DNA of 64,000 bases from assembly GCF_003610555.1 (NCBI RefSeq), contig NZ_RAPQ01000008.1, positions 2,348,490 to 2,412,489 on the forward strand, given 5' to 3'. The first letter of the stretch is position 1; each line of letters begins with the position of its first letter. Positions 63,621-64,000 of the stretch are shown here, piece after piece. Under the pieces are notes generated by a model. The model was not told where the DNA came from and did not search any database. It saw nothing but the letters and a program-made list of their open reading frames with translations. Source of the DNA: Marinifilum flexuosum (GTDB taxonomy: Bacteria > Bacteroidota > Bacteroidia > Bacteroidales > Marinifilaceae). A program made the translations under genes and the position numbers.

Positions 63621-64000
63621 ATGAGCTATAAAATAGCCGTTTGTAGTGGAAAAGGAGGAACGGGTAAAACAACCCTTGCGGTTAATCTTTTTTCTACCAT
63701 ACAAACGAAGTGGACAAAAAGTGTACAGTTAATCGATTGTGATGTGGAAGAGCCTAACGATTTGCTGTTCTTTAAGGATGCCAAAATAATTAACCGCTCA
63801 ACAGTAAATCAGCCTGTTCCTGTAATTGATGAATCGCAATGTACTTTTTGCCGCAAATGTGAAGAGTATTGTGAGTTTAATGCCATATCAATTATTCCAT
63901 CGGTAAAGTATGCATCAGTTGATCCCAACATGTGCCATTCTTGTGGTGCCTGCTTGCATGCTTGCAAGTTTGGTGCAATTCAGGAACATCAGCATCCGAT
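63621..64000 (+). CDS. MinD-superfamily P-loop ATPase with inserted ferredoxin (partial)
   Basis: The start MSYKIAVCSGKGGTGKTT is clear; the gene runs off the window end after 126 codons. The deviant Walker A (GKGGTGKTT), the DCDVEEPND block and two ferredoxin-type [4Fe-4S] motifs (CTFCRKCEEYC and CHSCGACLHAC) are seen. This Mrp/NBP35-related type is thought to assemble or transfer Fe-S clusters. Follows the DUF89 gene by ~125 nt. Confidence 0.93.
   Translation, partial: MSYKIAVCSGKGGTGKTTLAVNLFSTIQTKWTKSVQLIDCDVEEPNDLLFFKDAKIINRSTVNQPVPVIDESQCTFCRKCEEYCEFNAISIIPSVKYASVDPNMCHSCGACLHACKFGAIQEHQHP

Overview
The window looks like chromosomal DNA of a low-GC Bacteroidota bacterium, most like the marine Marinilabiliales/Marinifilaceae (placement inferred from gene content only). 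Lineage markers seen: an ECF sigma/FecR pair beside STN and carboxypeptidase-regulatory domain proteins, a Reg_prop/Y_Y_Y sensor kinase, DUF3179 and DUF5655 proteins, A/T-rich start contexts with almost no Shine-Dalgarno sequences, and Bacteroidota-type intergenic palindromes. A class I Fe-S fumarase and a terminal cluster of metal-cluster-type proteins suggest an anaerobic or microaerobic life, with oxidative-stress genes (Ni-SOD family protein, bifunctional glutathione synthase).

Layout. 1-755: repeat-rich, no gene. 0.7-5.4 kb: DUF819 membrane protein, DEAD-box helicase, flippase-like protein, DUF5655 protein. 5.4-10.1 kb: ECF sigma/FecR pair bracketed by two paralogous barrel-less carboxypeptidase-regulatory proteins. 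10.4-22 kb: membrane protein, NadA, Reg_prop kinase, CutC, DeoB, an ABC-F ATPase with a dead second site, TPR kinase. 22.1-23.4 kb: three unlisted tandem genes for double-glycine-leader acidic peptides, then a 114-residue protein ending in the same acidic tail. 23.5-32.1 kb: aldo/keto reductase and the complete phosphate module pstSCAB-phoU-phoB-phoR. 32.3-39.3 kb: sirtuin, a 41-bp-period repeat array, FabG, an SSxYE solenoid protein and a LytS/pseudo-LytS/LytTR cluster. 39.3-44.3 kb: DUF3179 lipoprotein, barrel-like protein, a secreted Ni-SOD family protein with natural His6 tail, a Crp/Fnr regulator, a two-repeat lipoprotein. 44.3-60.1 kb: orphan ATP-grasp, SfsA, YkgJ, MFS, DoxX, MATE, GshF, ABC permease, fumarase, ArfB, TrpB. 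60.4-64 kb: SDR, then DUF134 - NifX-like - DUF5320-like - NifX-like - DUF89 - MinD/ferredoxin ATPase (cut by the window end).

The strongest candidate for something undescribed is the 22-23.4 kb peptide locus. Three near-identical ~263-bp units each hold a predicted promoter with an AT-dinucleotide tract of differing length, a 39-40 codon gene with a GG leader and a strongly acidic core, and a private hairpin terminator. The upstream 114-residue protein ends in the same 15-residue acidic segment, almost identical at DNA level, and a TPR sensor kinase lies immediately downstream. No cognate peptidase-transporter or modifying enzyme is in the window. Second is the Ni-SOD family protein, whose signal peptide would expose the nickel-ligand histidine as residue 1. 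Third is the LytS-type kinase paired with a partner lacking the phospho-acceptor histidine, downstream of a 34-residue-repeat exported protein.
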